Assembly (NCBI GenBank): GCA_002370555.1
Contig: AP014718.1
Span: 2,232,001-2,296,000, forward strand
Origin: Arthrobacter sp. Hiyo4
GTDB lineage: Bacteria; Actinomycetota; Actinomycetes; Actinomycetales; Micrococcaceae
DNA: 64,000 nucleotides
Direction of reading: 5' to 3'
Shown here: piece by piece, positions 19,976 through 29,462 of the stretch
Layout: every line of letters starts with the position of its first letter
Numbering within the stretch: the stretch's first letter is position 1
Notes under the pieces: generated by a model
Told to the model about the DNA's origin: nothing
What the model saw: the letters and a program-made list of their open reading frames with translations, nothing else
Databases searched by the model: none
Made by a program: the position numbers and the translations under genes

Positions 19976-20803
19976 ATGAGCGGCAGGCACACCGGCGAGA
20001 TGCATTCCCACACCGTTGAGGGCACTGACCCCCAACTTTTTGTGGAGGTGCACGACCCCCAGAACGACGCCGGACTGCGCCCCGTGCTGCTGCTGCACGG
20101 CTTCTCCTCATCCAGCAAGCTCAACTGGCATGACACCGGCTGGGTGGCGGCCCTGCTGGAGGCCGGTCGCCGCGTCATTACCGTGGACCTGCCCGGACAC
20201 GGCCGCAGCGGCGCACCCGAGGACATGGACTCCTACTCCCCCAGCCGGATCCGCGCAGATCTGCTGCAGATAGCGTTCGACGCCGGCGTGCGGCCATTGC
20301 ACGACGGTGACCCCACCAGCGGGGTGGACATTGTGGGCTATTCCCTGGGCGCCCGGCTCGCCTGGGAATTCGGCGCCACCCAGCCCGAGATCGTCCACCG
20401 CCTGGTCCTAGGCGGACCGAACATCGCCGATCCGCTGGCGGCCTTTGACCTCATCGCCGCCCAGAACTACCTCGCCGACGGAACCCCGATCGCGGACCCG
20501 TCCACGGCCGGCCTGCTCAAGATGGCCATGCTCCTGCCGAGCAACAACATCTTCGCGCTGCTGTCCCTTGTGGATGCTATCAAGGCCGAACCCTTCGATC
20601 CTGCCGAAGCTGTTCCCCACATGCCGATGCTTCTTGTGGCCGGCGACCAGGATGAGCGTGCCGCCACCATGCCGCAGCTTGCCGAACTCGGAATCCGGGC
20701 AGGGTCCATGGCTGAACAGCTGACGCTGCCTGGCCGCAACCACACCAACGCCATCACCAGCCGGGCTTTCAAACAAGGCGCCATCGCCTTCCTGGGGGTC
20801 TGA
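19976..20803 (+). CDS. Alpha/beta hydrolase
   Basis: Soluble alpha/beta-hydrolase fold enzyme of 275 residues, intact. The strand-turn PVLLLHGFSSSS provides the oxyanion region, GYSLGA is the nucleophile elbow, DLPGHGRSG is the usual second loop, and GRNHTN near the C-terminus holds the likely catalytic histidine. The aspartate in VAGDQDE could complete the triad. The ATG at 19976 follows GAGGA at 19963-19967 with eight bases of spacing. It is tightly linked to the lipoyl-domain gene, so a role in 2-oxo acid or acetoin metabolism is possible but not shown. No E1 or E3 genes are adjacent. Confidence 0.85.
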   Translation: MSGRHTGEMHSHTVEGTDPQLFVEVHDPQNDAGLRPVLLLHGFSSSSKLNWHDTGWVAALLEAGRRVITVDLPGHGRSGAPEDMDSYSPSRIRADLLQIAFDAGVRPLHDGDPTSGVDIVGYSLGARLAWEFGATQPEIVHRLVLGGPNIADPLAAFDLIAAQNYLADGTPIADPSTAGLLKMAMLLPSNNIFALLSLVDAIKAEPFDPAEAVPHMPMLLVAGDQDERAATMPQLAELGIRAGSMAEQLTLPGRNHTNAITSRAFKQGAIAFLGV

Positions 20804-20887
20804 CCAGTGCGCGGCTGGTCCCTGCGCGGTTGATCCCTGACAGGGATTTCATAGCTCCCGCATAGGTTCCGCTGCCTGGATCGTCAG

Positions 20888-21768
20888 ATGCACGATCCTT
20901 CCCAGCCGCGGCCCGCTGCACGGCCGCCGCCCTGCGCCGCCGTTCCGCCCTGGTGGCTGCCGCCGGTCTCCTCGCCGTGGTCCTGATCGCTGCCGCCTAC
21001 CTACTGGCCCCTGCCCGGCCCGGGCAAGGTGCGGCATCGCGCGCATCAATGGGCATCGACACCTTTGCAAGCTCCGCCCCGATTGACGCGGGCCTGGACG
21101 CAGCCATCGATGCCCTCATCGGCGCCAACAGCCAGTACCAGGTCGGTGTTGCGCTGATGGCCACCGACGGCGGGGACGTGCACCAGTACGGCGTGGAGGA
21201 ACCGTTCGAGGCAGCGAGCACGGCCAAGATCCTGACAGCTGCGGCCTATTACCACCTCGTGGAGGAGGGGTCAGCGTTCCTCGATGATCCGCTGGGCGCG
21301 TTCACCTCGGAGTTCCAGATCCAGGCGATGGTCAAGGACAGCAACAACGAATCGTGGAGCCTGCTGATGGACGCCGTTGGCCTTTCCGATCTTTCGGAGT
21401 ATGCCGCATCCATCGACGTCTCGTATGAACCCGAGGTGAATACGCTTTCGACCGCCGAGATGGCCCATATCCTGGCGGAACTGTTCGAGGGCCGGCTCCT
21501 GGACCAGGTGCATACGGAGCAGCTCCTGTCCTACATGCAGGACACCAACTACGAAAACCTCATTCCGGCCGCAGTTCCGGACGGCGTCACCATCTTCCAC
21601 AAATACGGGCTGTTCGATAACGAACTCCACGACGCCGCCATCCTCTCGATGTCCTCGGGCAGTTACGTGCTGGTGGTTTTCACGAAGGGTGCCGACCTGA
21701 GCGACATCCCTGAACGGACTGTTGTGATCCAGGAAATCACCAAGGCTGTTACCGCCACCCTCTCGTAA
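20888..21768 (+). CDS. Serine hydrolase, class A beta-lactamase-like, membrane-anchored; possible frameshift near start
   Basis: Exported protein of the beta-lactamase/transpeptidase-like fold. A hydrophobic segment LVAAAGLLAVVLIAAAYLL near the N-terminus acts as signal or anchor, followed by the catalytic domain: Ser-x-x-Lys in AASTAKILTAAAYY, an SNN motif in KDSNNESW where class A enzymes have SDN, and KYG where they have KTG. The safe start is the GTG at 20953. An ATG at 20888 with one missing base near 20925 gives the more natural start MHDPSQPRPAAR with a basic region before the helix. Motif changes suggest a peptidase or binding protein rather than a true antibiotic-hydrolysing enzyme. 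Confidence 0.75.
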
Positions 21769-21820
21769 CTGAGCGGCGGCGGCAGGAAGTATCCCCGGTT
21801 CCCGGCGCGGCAGCAGAAGG

Positions 21821-21826
21821 TAGGCT
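21821..21826 (+). promoter_or_regulatory. Leaderless -10 element of the phosphoribosyltransferase gene
   Basis: TAGGCT, 6 nt before a GTG at 21833. It supports that start, although GAGAGGGAA before the ATG at 21860 offers an alternative leadered start. Confidence 0.5.
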
Positions 21827-21832
21827 GGAAGC

Positions 21833-22507
21833 GTGGCGGAGACAGCCGGAGAGGGAACAATGAGCACGCGTTTTGAAGACCGCACCGATGCCGGTGAACG
21901 GCTGGCGGCGGTGCTCACGCAGTTCCGGGAACGCCCCGACACCATCGTCCTGGGGCTGGCCCGCGGCGGCATCCCTGTGGCCGCCGCGGCCGCCAAGGCC
22001 CTGTACCTGCCACTCGGCGCCGTTCTGGTCCGGAAACTCGGCATCCCCGGCCACGACGAAACAGCGTTCGGTGCGCTGGCCTGGTCGCGAGGCCGGATAG
22101 TGCGCCTGCTCAACCGTCCCTTGATCACCCGCATTCTGGACCACGGCGTCCGCCAGGAGTGGCTGGACGAAGTGGAGAAACGCGAGAGGGCCGAGCTGCT
22201 CCGCCGGGCCGCGACTTACCCGGGGATCAGCAACGACCTCACCGGTCAAACAGTTCTACTGCTCGACGACGGCCTGGCCACCGGAGCCACCATGCGCGCT
22301 GCCGCCGAGGCGGCCCGTTCCGGTGGTGCGGCACGCGTCGTCGCCGCAGCGCCGGTGGGTTCGGTGGAAGCCTACACGGCCGTGTCGCGAGTGTGCGACG
22401 CCGTGCTGTGCCTGCATCTGCCGGGCAAATTCCGCGCCGTTGGCAGCTTCTACCGGCACTTCGAACAACTGGCCGATGAGGACGCCATCAGCCTGCTGAA
22501 CCAGTAG
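21833..22507 (+). CDS. Phosphoribosyltransferase family protein
   Basis: Type I phosphoribosyltransferase-fold protein of 224 residues (215 if it starts at the ATG at 21860). The PRPP-binding motif is present as VLLLDDGLATGATMRAA, and the N-terminal ILGLARGGIPVAAAAAKAL matches stand-alone predicted phosphoribosyltransferases of the ComF/Rv0571c-like group, which are often found with stress genes. The acceptor base is unknown. The GTG at 21833 sits 6 nt after TAGGCT, while the ATG at 21860 has a reasonable ribosome site, so both starts are possible. It is intact and converges on the MHS transporter through a shared hairpin terminator. Confidence 0.8.
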   Translation: MAETAGEGTMSTRFEDRTDAGERLAAVLTQFRERPDTIVLGLARGGIPVAAAAAKALYLPLGAVLVRKLGIPGHDETAFGALAWSRGRIVRLLNRPLITRILDHGVRQEWLDEVEKRERAELLRRAATYPGISNDLTGQTVLLLDDGLATGATMRAAAEAARSGGAARVVAAAPVGSVEAYTAVSRVCDAVLCLHLPGKFRAVGSFYRHFEQLADEDAISLLNQ

Positions 22508-22537
22508 GCCCGACGGCAACACCGGGCCGGAAAGCCA

Positions 22538-22575
22538 AACGGCGGGTCCAGGCCAGGTGGCCCGAACCCGCCGTT
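22538..22575. terminator. Bidirectional hairpin terminator
   Basis: AACGGCGGGT (22538-22547) and ACCCGCCGTT (22566-22575) form a perfect 10-bp stem between two convergent genes. The flanking sequence is GC-rich without a clear U tract. Confidence 0.6.
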
Positions 22576-22592
22576 CTGCGATGCGGACAACT

Positions 22593-23927
22593 TTAGTGGT
22601 GGCTGCTGACGCCGAGCGGGTTGCCCTTCGTCTCCTTGGCAAGCACAACACCGACAGCCGAAATCACGCACAGGATCATGATGTAGATGCCGATGGATCC
22701 GGTCCACTTGGTGCTCTGCAGCAGCGTCTCGGCAATGGTTGCGGCGAAAGCACCACCCAGGATCGCACCGAACGCGTACCCGATGGAGATGCCCGAGTAG
22801 CGGACATTGGCCGGGAACATCTCGGCGTACATCGCCGACATGGGACCGTAGGAAAGACCGAGTCCGATGGTCAGGACGAAAAGCGCCACGCCGTAAAGCC
22901 AGATGTTCCTGGTGTCGATCAGGGCAAACATCGGGATCATCCAGACGAAGATGATCGCATACCCGATCAGGAACGTCTTGACCCGGCCGATCCGGTCTGA
23001 GAGCCAGCCGCCCGCGAGCGTGAAGATCAGCCAGCCGAAGGAGGCGAGGGTGGTGGCGAGCAGGATTTCCGGGACCGCCATCTTCAGCGTCCTGGTGGCG
23101 TAGGAGATGAAGAAAGCGATCAACAGGTAGCCAGCGGCATTGTTGGCGATGAAGATCATGGTCGAGTAGAGTACTGGCCTCTTGTGGCTACGAATGAGCT
23201 CGCTGAGCGGCGCCCTGCTTTCGGCCTTTCGGGCCGCCATCTCCTGGAAGACTGGACTCTCGGCCACAGCCCTCCGGATCAGGTATCCCACCACAATCAG
23301 CACGATGGACAGCAGGAACGGAACCCGCCAGCCCCACGAAGCGAAGTCTTCCTTGGACATGTTCGAGTTGAGTATGAAGAGCAGGCCCGTGGCCAGGATC
23401 ATGCCGACCGGGACACCGATCTGCGGGTACGCACCGAACACACCGCGCCGGCTCTTGGGGGCGTGCTCCACTGCCATCAGGGCAGCGCCGCCCCATTCGC
23501 CGCCGGCGGAGAAGCCCTGGGCAATGCGGAGGATGATCAGCAGGATGGGAGCCCAGACGCCGATCTGCGCGTAGGTCGGCAGCATGCCGATCAGCGAGGT
23601 GGCTGCGCCCATCATCAGGAGGGTGAAGACCAGCATGGCCTTGCGTCCGAGCCGGTCACCGAGGTGGCCGGCAACCACAGCACCCAGCGGGCGGAACAGA
23701 AAGCTGATGCCGATCAATGCGAAGGACAGGATCTGGGCCAGGCCCGGATTGGACTCGTTCAGCGGGGCCAGGAACAGCGGAGACAACAGCGTGCCCGTCA
23801 GCTGGGCGAAGATGAAGAAGTCGTACCACTCGATGGTGGTGCCGACCAGCGTTGCTGCGAGGACCTTGCGTTCCTCGTGCTTGCTGCTCGGGCCCGCCTC
23901 GGAATCGACGCGTGAAGTTTCGGTCAT
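22593..23927 (-). CDS. MFS transporter, metabolite:H+ symporter (MHS) family
   Basis: Proton-coupled uptake protein of 444 residues with 12 predicted helices, intact. MHS members carry organic acids, shikimate, proline/betaine or aromatic acids. Hallmarks are VGTTIEWYDFFIFAQLTG at the start, FRPLGAVVAGHLGDRLGRK in loop 2-3, RIAQGFSAGGEWGGAALM in helices 4-5 and the repeat motif GWLSDRIGRVKTF in loop 8-9. The start ATG is at 23927. The gene is divergent from an IclR-type regulator across about 300 bp that contain a strong palindrome, so ligand-induced control is likely. The substrate is not determined by sequence; an organic or aromatic acid is a guess from the regulator family. Confidence 0.9.
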   Translation of the reverse strand: MTETSRVDSEAGPSSKHEERKVLAATLVGTTIEWYDFFIFAQLTGTLLSPLFLAPLNESNPGLAQILSFALIGISFLFRPLGAVVAGHLGDRLGRKAMLVFTLLMMGAATSLIGMLPTYAQIGVWAPILLIILRIAQGFSAGGEWGGAALMAVEHAPKSRRGVFGAYPQIGVPVGMILATGLLFILNSNMSKEDFASWGWRVPFLLSIVLIVVGYLIRRAVAESPVFQEMAARKAESRAPLSELIRSHKRPVLYSTMIFIANNAAGYLLIAFFISYATRTLKMAVPEILLATTLASFGWLIFTLAGGWLSDRIGRVKTFLIGYAIIFVWMIPMFALIDTRNIWLYGVALFVLTIGLGLSYGPMSAMYAEMFPANVRYSGISIGYAFGAILGGAFAATIAETLLQSTKWTGSIGIYIMILCVISAVGVVLAKETKGNPLGVSSHH

Positions 23928-23998
23928 TGGAACTCCGTGGCTTGGGGCAGCCTGGTTGGGATAACGGCTGCCGACGGTGGATTTAGGCCGTCCGATTT

Positions 23999-24016
23999 AC
24001 TGATCGAACGGTCAGT
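23999..24016. promoter_or_regulatory. 18-bp near-perfect palindrome in the MHS/IclR intergenic region
   Basis: ACTGATCG-AA-CGGTCAGT: 8-bp arms with one mismatch. It lies 72 bp before the MHS start. The rest of the 300-bp gap contains a weaker TTGAT-N11-ATCAA repeat (24061-24081) and the leaderless IclR promoter. The site resembles TetR-type operators more than known IclR sites. Confidence 0.5.
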
Positions 24017-24215
24017 TAGTATGACGTTACGCGAAGATGTGATGAAACGCACTATTTTTCTTGATTCTCCGCGCGGATCAATTCCATGGTTGATGCGAGT
24101 CAGTTCCAAAGTTGAACTTCCTTTTCGGAATCAGCACATAGCTTTTCGCAGGCCGCCCACAATCCGAGTGAGGGAAGCGCCGTCACGGCACCCGGGCAGC
24201 GCCCGTGCAGCCGCC

Positions 24216-24221
24216 TAGGAT
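24216..24221 (+). promoter_or_regulatory. Leaderless -10 element of the IclR gene
   Basis: TAGGAT, 7 nt before the ATG at 24229. Confidence 0.6.
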
Positions 24222-24228
24222 GGGACCC

Positions 24229-24951
24229 ATGACGCCCACCGCAGTCCCCGCCGGAGCAGCCCAGGCTTCGCCGTCCCAGACCCTGTCGCGCGGAATCCGT
24301 GCGCTGGAAATCCTGGCGGCCGCGGAGACTCCCTTGACCATTGCGGAACTTGCCGACGCCATGGGCGTTCACCGTTCGGTGGCCTACCGGATCCTGCGGA
24401 CCCTGGAGGATCACTCCTTGCTGGTCCGCGATGACGCGGGCAGAGTCCAGCCGGGGCCCGGGCTGGCTGTCCTGGCGCGGGGGGTTGCCCGCAACCTGCA
24501 GACGGCGGCGCTGCCCGAACTGACGCAACTCGCGAACTCCCTGACCATGAGTGCCTTTGTGGCCGTCTGGGACCGCGATGACTGTGTCACGCTGGTCACC
24601 GTGGACCCGCGGCATACCGGGCCGCCATCGTCCAGCACCCTGGCTCCCGGCATCCCATCAGCACGGGCGCCCTGGCATTGCGATCCAGTCCGCCTATTCA
24701 GAAGCTGAGTGGCATGCGGCAGCCCCGGGAATCCCTACCGGCCCGAGGCGGGAACCGCGCGGCAGCTGGGCTATGCCGCCAGCCACGATGAAGTCATCGC
24801 AGGAGTCTCCTCCGTGGCAGTTCCGGTCAGGGTCCCTGCCGGCCGGCCGGCCGCGCTGGCCGTCGTCTATATCCGGGCAGCCCAGAATCCGGACGAAATC
24901 GCCGCTGCGCTGATGGCGGGCGCCGCGCGCATTGAGGCCCAGCTGGGCTGA
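24229..24951 (+). CDS. IclR-family transcriptional regulator; three apparent frameshifts
   Basis: IclR-type regulator of about 241 residues. The N-terminal winged helix is clear (SRGIRALEILAAAETPLTI, then AMGVHRSVAYRILRTLED), followed by a short effector domain ending in GVSSVAVPVRVPAGRPAAL. Frame breaks near 24620, 24668 and 24734 each fit one missing base. Joining them yields AIVQHPGSRHPISTGAPGIA and then YRPEAGTARQLGYAASHDEV. The ATG at 24229 is preferred over that at 24220 because TAGGAT lies exactly 7 nt upstream. It is divergent from the MHS transporter and probably controls it. The effector domain is shorter than in classical IclR, as in several actinobacterial members. Confidence 0.85.
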
Positions 24952-24994
24952 CCATTGCACACGCCGCCTGGCCGTGACCAGTGTCCGGCGTCGA

Positions 24995-26281
24995 TCAGTG
25001 GCGTTTGCGGAGAATGACGGCGGCCGCGGCACCAAGCACCAGCAGGCCGCCGGCGGCAATCACCGGCACAATTAAGGCGGCGTGGTAGCCGTGGGCCTGC
25101 GCCAGCTGGCCACCGACGGCGGCCCCAGTGCGGTACCCGCCACGATCCCGCTTGCCAGAGCTGTCATCACAGTGCCCAGCCTTTCCACCGGCGCCACCAG
25201 GCCTCCGATCGCGAAGACTGTGACCATCACGGGCCCACGGGCAATCCCAGGACCAGGAGCACCGCAATCATGCCGCCCAACGATCCGGGCACCAGCAGCA
25301 GCAACGCGAGCACCGTCATGAGTGCCGAGCTGACCAGCCACCGGGCGGCGGGAGTGAAGCGCTGGGGCCAATACGCCACGGACAGGGCCGCGGCGGCCGA
25401 ACTCAGTCCCATGACCGCATACAGCAGTCCGGCGATTTCCGAGGTGGCGAAACTGGCGGAGAAGGAGCTTAAAGCCGTCTGGGCTGACCCGAAGAAAGCG
25501 CCCATGGCCACCATCGCCAGGACGGGCAGTGCGACGACGGCGGGAATCCTCGCTGCCGTGCGCGAACCTGCGGAGCCCCGGTTCAGGGGAACCGCCTTGT
25601 GGGTGGAGTGAACGGCAAAGGCGGGCACCAGCGTGATGGTCATGGCTGCGGCCAGGGCCAACGGCAGCCAAGGGCCACCAGGCTGGCCAGGATTCCCACC
25701 AGAGCCGGCCCCAGGACGAACGTCAGCTCATCAGCCGTGCCTTCGTACGACAGGGCCGTGTCCAGATCCCTGCCGGCGTTCGCTCCCGTGCCCCGCGAGG
25801 TGAGCGCCATCCAGCGCACCCTGGCCAGCGGCCCTACCGAGGGGCAGCTGGCCCCAGCAAGGAATGCGGCGGCGATCACGGACACGGGAAAAGACCCGGC
25901 TTCGGGCGCAGCCCAAGCTGTCCCGATCAGGGCCAGGACAGCCAAAGTGTTGAGCACCGCCGCCACCAGGAGTACGGGCCGCTGCCCCCTGCGGTCTGCG
26001 AGGGCACCAAAAACCGGGGCGCCGAGGGCCGAGCCGATTCCCACAGCACCAGCGGCAGTGCCACCGAGCGCGTAGGAGCCGGTCACGGACGTAACAAGCG
26101 TCAGGGCGCCGACAGTAAGCATGGCCAGGGGCAGCCGCGCGAACAGGCCCAGGGGGATAAAGCTGCGGCCTGCAAGGTGCGGGAGCCTGGCGAACCGCCC
26201 GGTGGGCGGAGCCAGCGCAGCGGAGACAGGCACACTGTCAGGAGCTAGAGGCGCTTCCAGGGAAGCGGGCAGGGAGGACAT
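24995..26281 (-). CDS. MFS transporter; about three apparent frameshifts
   Basis: Major facilitator superfamily exporter of about 430 residues. The N-terminal half reads through FIPLGLFARLPLAMLTVGAL and ALGAPVFGALADRRGQRPVL, a typical loop 2-3 motif. The C-terminal half includes FGSAQTALSSFSASF and ends AAAAVILRKRH. Breaks lie near 25665, 25230 and 25125, all fitting single-base losses. The ATG at 26281 is the annotated start, but GGGAGGAGGG before an ATG at 26324 is a much better ribosome site. That ATG is out of frame by one, so the true start may be 26324 with a further sequence error in between. The substrate is unknown. It lies downstream of sbcDC on the same strand. Confidence 0.78.
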
Positions 26282-26388
26282 TGTTGAAGAGTTCAAGGTT
26301 CCGGGCTCGTTCAGTAATGCGCATCGTCCCTCCTCCCGATGCGCGCGACCCGGTAACTATCCGATTATAGAGCCCGGCATGGCCGCCG

Positions 26389-29300
26389 TCACACCAGCGC
26401 TTCGGCGGCGTCGGAAATGCGGAGGGTGGAACCGTTCCGGCCCTTGAGGACCTGGAGCTGGGTTCCGATACGCTGCTTCATTTCCCCCACATGGCTGACA
26501 AGACCCACAACGCGCCCGCCGTCGCGAAGGCCTTCGAGGGCATCCATCACCTGTTCCAGGGATTGTTCGTCCAGGCTGCCGAAACCCTCGTCCACAAAGA
26601 GCGTCTCGATCTGGATGCCGCCGGATTCCTGCTGCACAACGTCTGCCAACCCCAGCGCGAGTGAGAGGGACGCCATAAAGGACTCGCCGCCGGACAGGGT
26701 GGAAGTATCCCGGCGGTGCCCCGTCCACTGGTCCACGACTTCCAGGCCCAACCCGGATTTCGCGCCCCGCGCGGCCTTGGCGTCTGAATGCTGGAGCAGG
26801 TAGCGGCCATCGCTCATGGCCACCAGGCGTTCGGAAGCAGCCAACGCCACCTGTTCAAGCCGTGCCGCGAGGACGTAGCTGTTCAGGCTCATGCGGTACG
26901 TGTTGTCGCCTCGGCCTGCGGCGGTATCAGCCAGGGCTGTCAGCAGCTGGGCGCGTTCCCGCGGGACCCGCCCGGAACCGGCAAGCCGTTCGTAGTCATT
27001 GCGGACAGCGGCCAGCGATTCCACACAGCGCACGGCCATACCGGCGGCGAGATCGGCGGCGCGTGCCTCCTCCCCGGCCTGCTCCGCGGCGGCTTGCAGC
27101 TCGGCAATGAGGGCTTCGTCCACCGCGGGATGGGCTGATTCTTCCGTCACTGCCAATAGCAGATCCTCGGATGCGAACAGCTCGGCAATCCGCGCCTGTT
27201 CGTCGTGGCCGGCCCGGATCTCAGCCAGCAGGGCATCGGCGTCGGTGGCCGACAGCAGCTGCGCCCGGGCTTCAACGTCAGAACTGAAACCAGCCTCCGG
27301 CAACGCCAGGTCAAGCTGGATCCGCGCTTCCTCGGCCCTGGCCCTGGCCCTGCTGAGCAAGGCCTGGGCCTCCACGGCCTTCTCCAGTGTGGCAGCAGCG
27401 TCCTGCAGCGACCGCAGCCGGCGTGCGAGGCCGCGGTGGCCGCCACGCAGGGCGGAGAGCGCCTCGTCAAGCGACGCCAACTGGTCCACCAGTCCCGACA
27501 GTTCAACGGTGACCTGCGCGAGTTCGGATGCTGTACTGCGCACGGCGGAGTCCGCTGCCGCAATTCGGGCCCCGAACCCTCAAGCTGCCGCCGGAGATCA
27601 GCGAGGTTCTTCACCGCCAGCTCAGACTCTCCTGCGGCGGTGCGGGCAGTCTCGAACGCCGCAATCGCATCCTCTTCGGGGTGTCCCCGCCCTGGCCTTC
27701 AAGAACGGCCACCAACTGGTTCGCGTCGCCCAACTCACGGGCCCGCGCCGCCAGGTCTTTCTCCGCAGACTCATGGTCATGCTGGGCGGCTTCCTCGGCC
27801 TGGCTGAGGCCCAGCGCTGACGCAGCAGCCTCAGCGGGAGCCGGGTGGTCCGCACTGCCGCAAACCGGGCAGGCTTCCCCCTCGGCCAGCTGGGCGGCGA
27901 GTTCGGCGGCGGCGTTGGCGAGTCTTTCCTCGCGCAGGTCCAGCCAGCGGAGTTTCTTCTCGAGCTGGATCTCCCGGGACGCCGAGTGGCGCCCGGTGGC
28001 GAGCCCTGCGCCGCGCGTGCAGCCGCGTAGCGCCGGACGACGTCAAGAAGTTCCTCTGCCGCAGCGGCTTCCTTGGCGTGCAGGATGGCGGCTGAGGCCA
28101 GTTCCGCCAGGGGCTCGAGGCCCGCCGTAAGGGTTTCCTGCTCCGAGCGGAGGGCCTGCAGCGAAACGCCCAGGTCGATGTCCTTTTGGGTGAGTTCCTG
28201 CTGCTTCGTGCTGAGTGCGGCACGCCTGGCAACGAGTGAATGGAGGCGTTCTTCGTCCGGCAACCTTGCTTCCACGACGGCCAACAGGGACCGGAGCCGG
28301 CTCAGCTCACCGGCGACGTCAAGGGCCCTGCGGCGGAGAGTCCGCCATCGGAGGGGTCCGCGTCCAAGGCGCCAAGGTCCAGCTGGTCCAGTTCGGGGTC
28401 TTCATCCGCGGCCATCCGCAGCAGTGTGATGGCGGATTCCATGGCTCCGGCTGCGTGCCGGACCTGGGTCTGGCTGGACTGGACCGCCTGCAGCTGGCCC
28501 GTGAGCACCTCGGCGCGGCGGTGCTGTTCGAGCCGGGCGGCATGGACCTCCAGTGACGGCAGGGTTGCCTCTGCGGCCGCCTTCCGGGCCTCGGCGGCTG
28601 CCAGTTTGCGGTGCCGTTCCCGCCGCGCGGACTCGCTCTCCAGCCGGCCGGAGGTGTGCCTGCTGGCGGCTGCTGCGGCCTCCGCCGCGACAGCCAGTTC
28701 CGCTGCGCGGTGGGCCAATGATTCCTGCAGCCATTCGATCCGGGCAGACGATTCTTCCTGGGCAGGGGCTCCGGAATCGTCAATGGCCAGCGCGGCGGCT
28801 TCGGCTTCGGCCCGCGCCGCCAGCATCTCAAGCTCTGCGTTCAGCCGGGCAACATCGTTCCGCGCGGCCTGCGCCTGCGCCGCCAATTCCTGTTCCAGGG
28901 CCTCGAACCGCTGGGTGCCGAAGAGCTTCTGCAGCAGTTCCAGGCGATCGGCTGCCTTGGACCGCAGGAAGGCGGCAAAATCGCCCTGCGGCAGCATCAC
29001 CACGCGCGTGAACTGTTCCCGGTCCATTCCCAGCAGGGCGGTGATTTCAGCGCCGGCTTCGTCATTGCGTCCGGATCGCTCAGTCCACGTTCCGCTGATG
29101 CGTTCCCGGAGGAGCGTTTTGGCCTGCTGTGTGGTGAAGCCGTTCTTCCCCCGGGCACTGGGTTTATCCCAGGCCGGCGACCTGGTGACTTCGAAGTGGC
29201 GGCCCTGGGCGGAAAACTCGCAGGTTACCGCCGGTTCGAGCGACGGCTCGGCATGATCGCTGCGCAGGCGCTTACCCTCCTGGCGCGCCCCGGGCACGGA

Positions 29301-29462
29301 TCCGTACAGCGCAAAGCAGACGGCGTCCAGCACGCTGGTCTTCCCTGCCCCCGTAGGCCCGTTAAGGAGGAAGAGTCCGTGTGCGCTCAACCTGTCGAAG
29401 TCGATTTCCTCGGTGCCCGCGAAGGGCCCGAAGGCGGAAATGGCAAGGCGGTGGATCCTCAT
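26389..29462 (-). CDS. sbcC: Exonuclease SbcC (SMC-like ATPase subunit); about four apparent frameshifts
   Basis: ATPase and coiled-coil subunit of the SbcCD nuclease, which cleaves DNA hairpins and processes double-strand ends. It has about 1025 residues when joined. The Walker A region is LLNGPTGAGKTSVLDAVCFA near the N-terminus, the zinc hook CPVCGSADHP sits mid-protein (near 27850-27875) between long Ala/Glu/Arg-rich coiled coils, and the C-terminal lobe has the signature LSGGESFMASLSLALG and Walker B LFVDEGFGSLDEQ. Frame breaks near 28325, 28005, 27690 and 27575 interrupt the coiled coil but leave both ATPase lobes intact. The start overlaps the sbcD stop as ATGA, so the two subunits are translationally coupled. 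Confidence 0.93.

Noticed and set aside
24061..24081. TTGAT-N11-ATCAA as a definite IclR operator
   Set aside because: Arms of 5 bp with an 11-bp gap are expected by chance in this length. Mentioned only as context for the palindrome at 23999.
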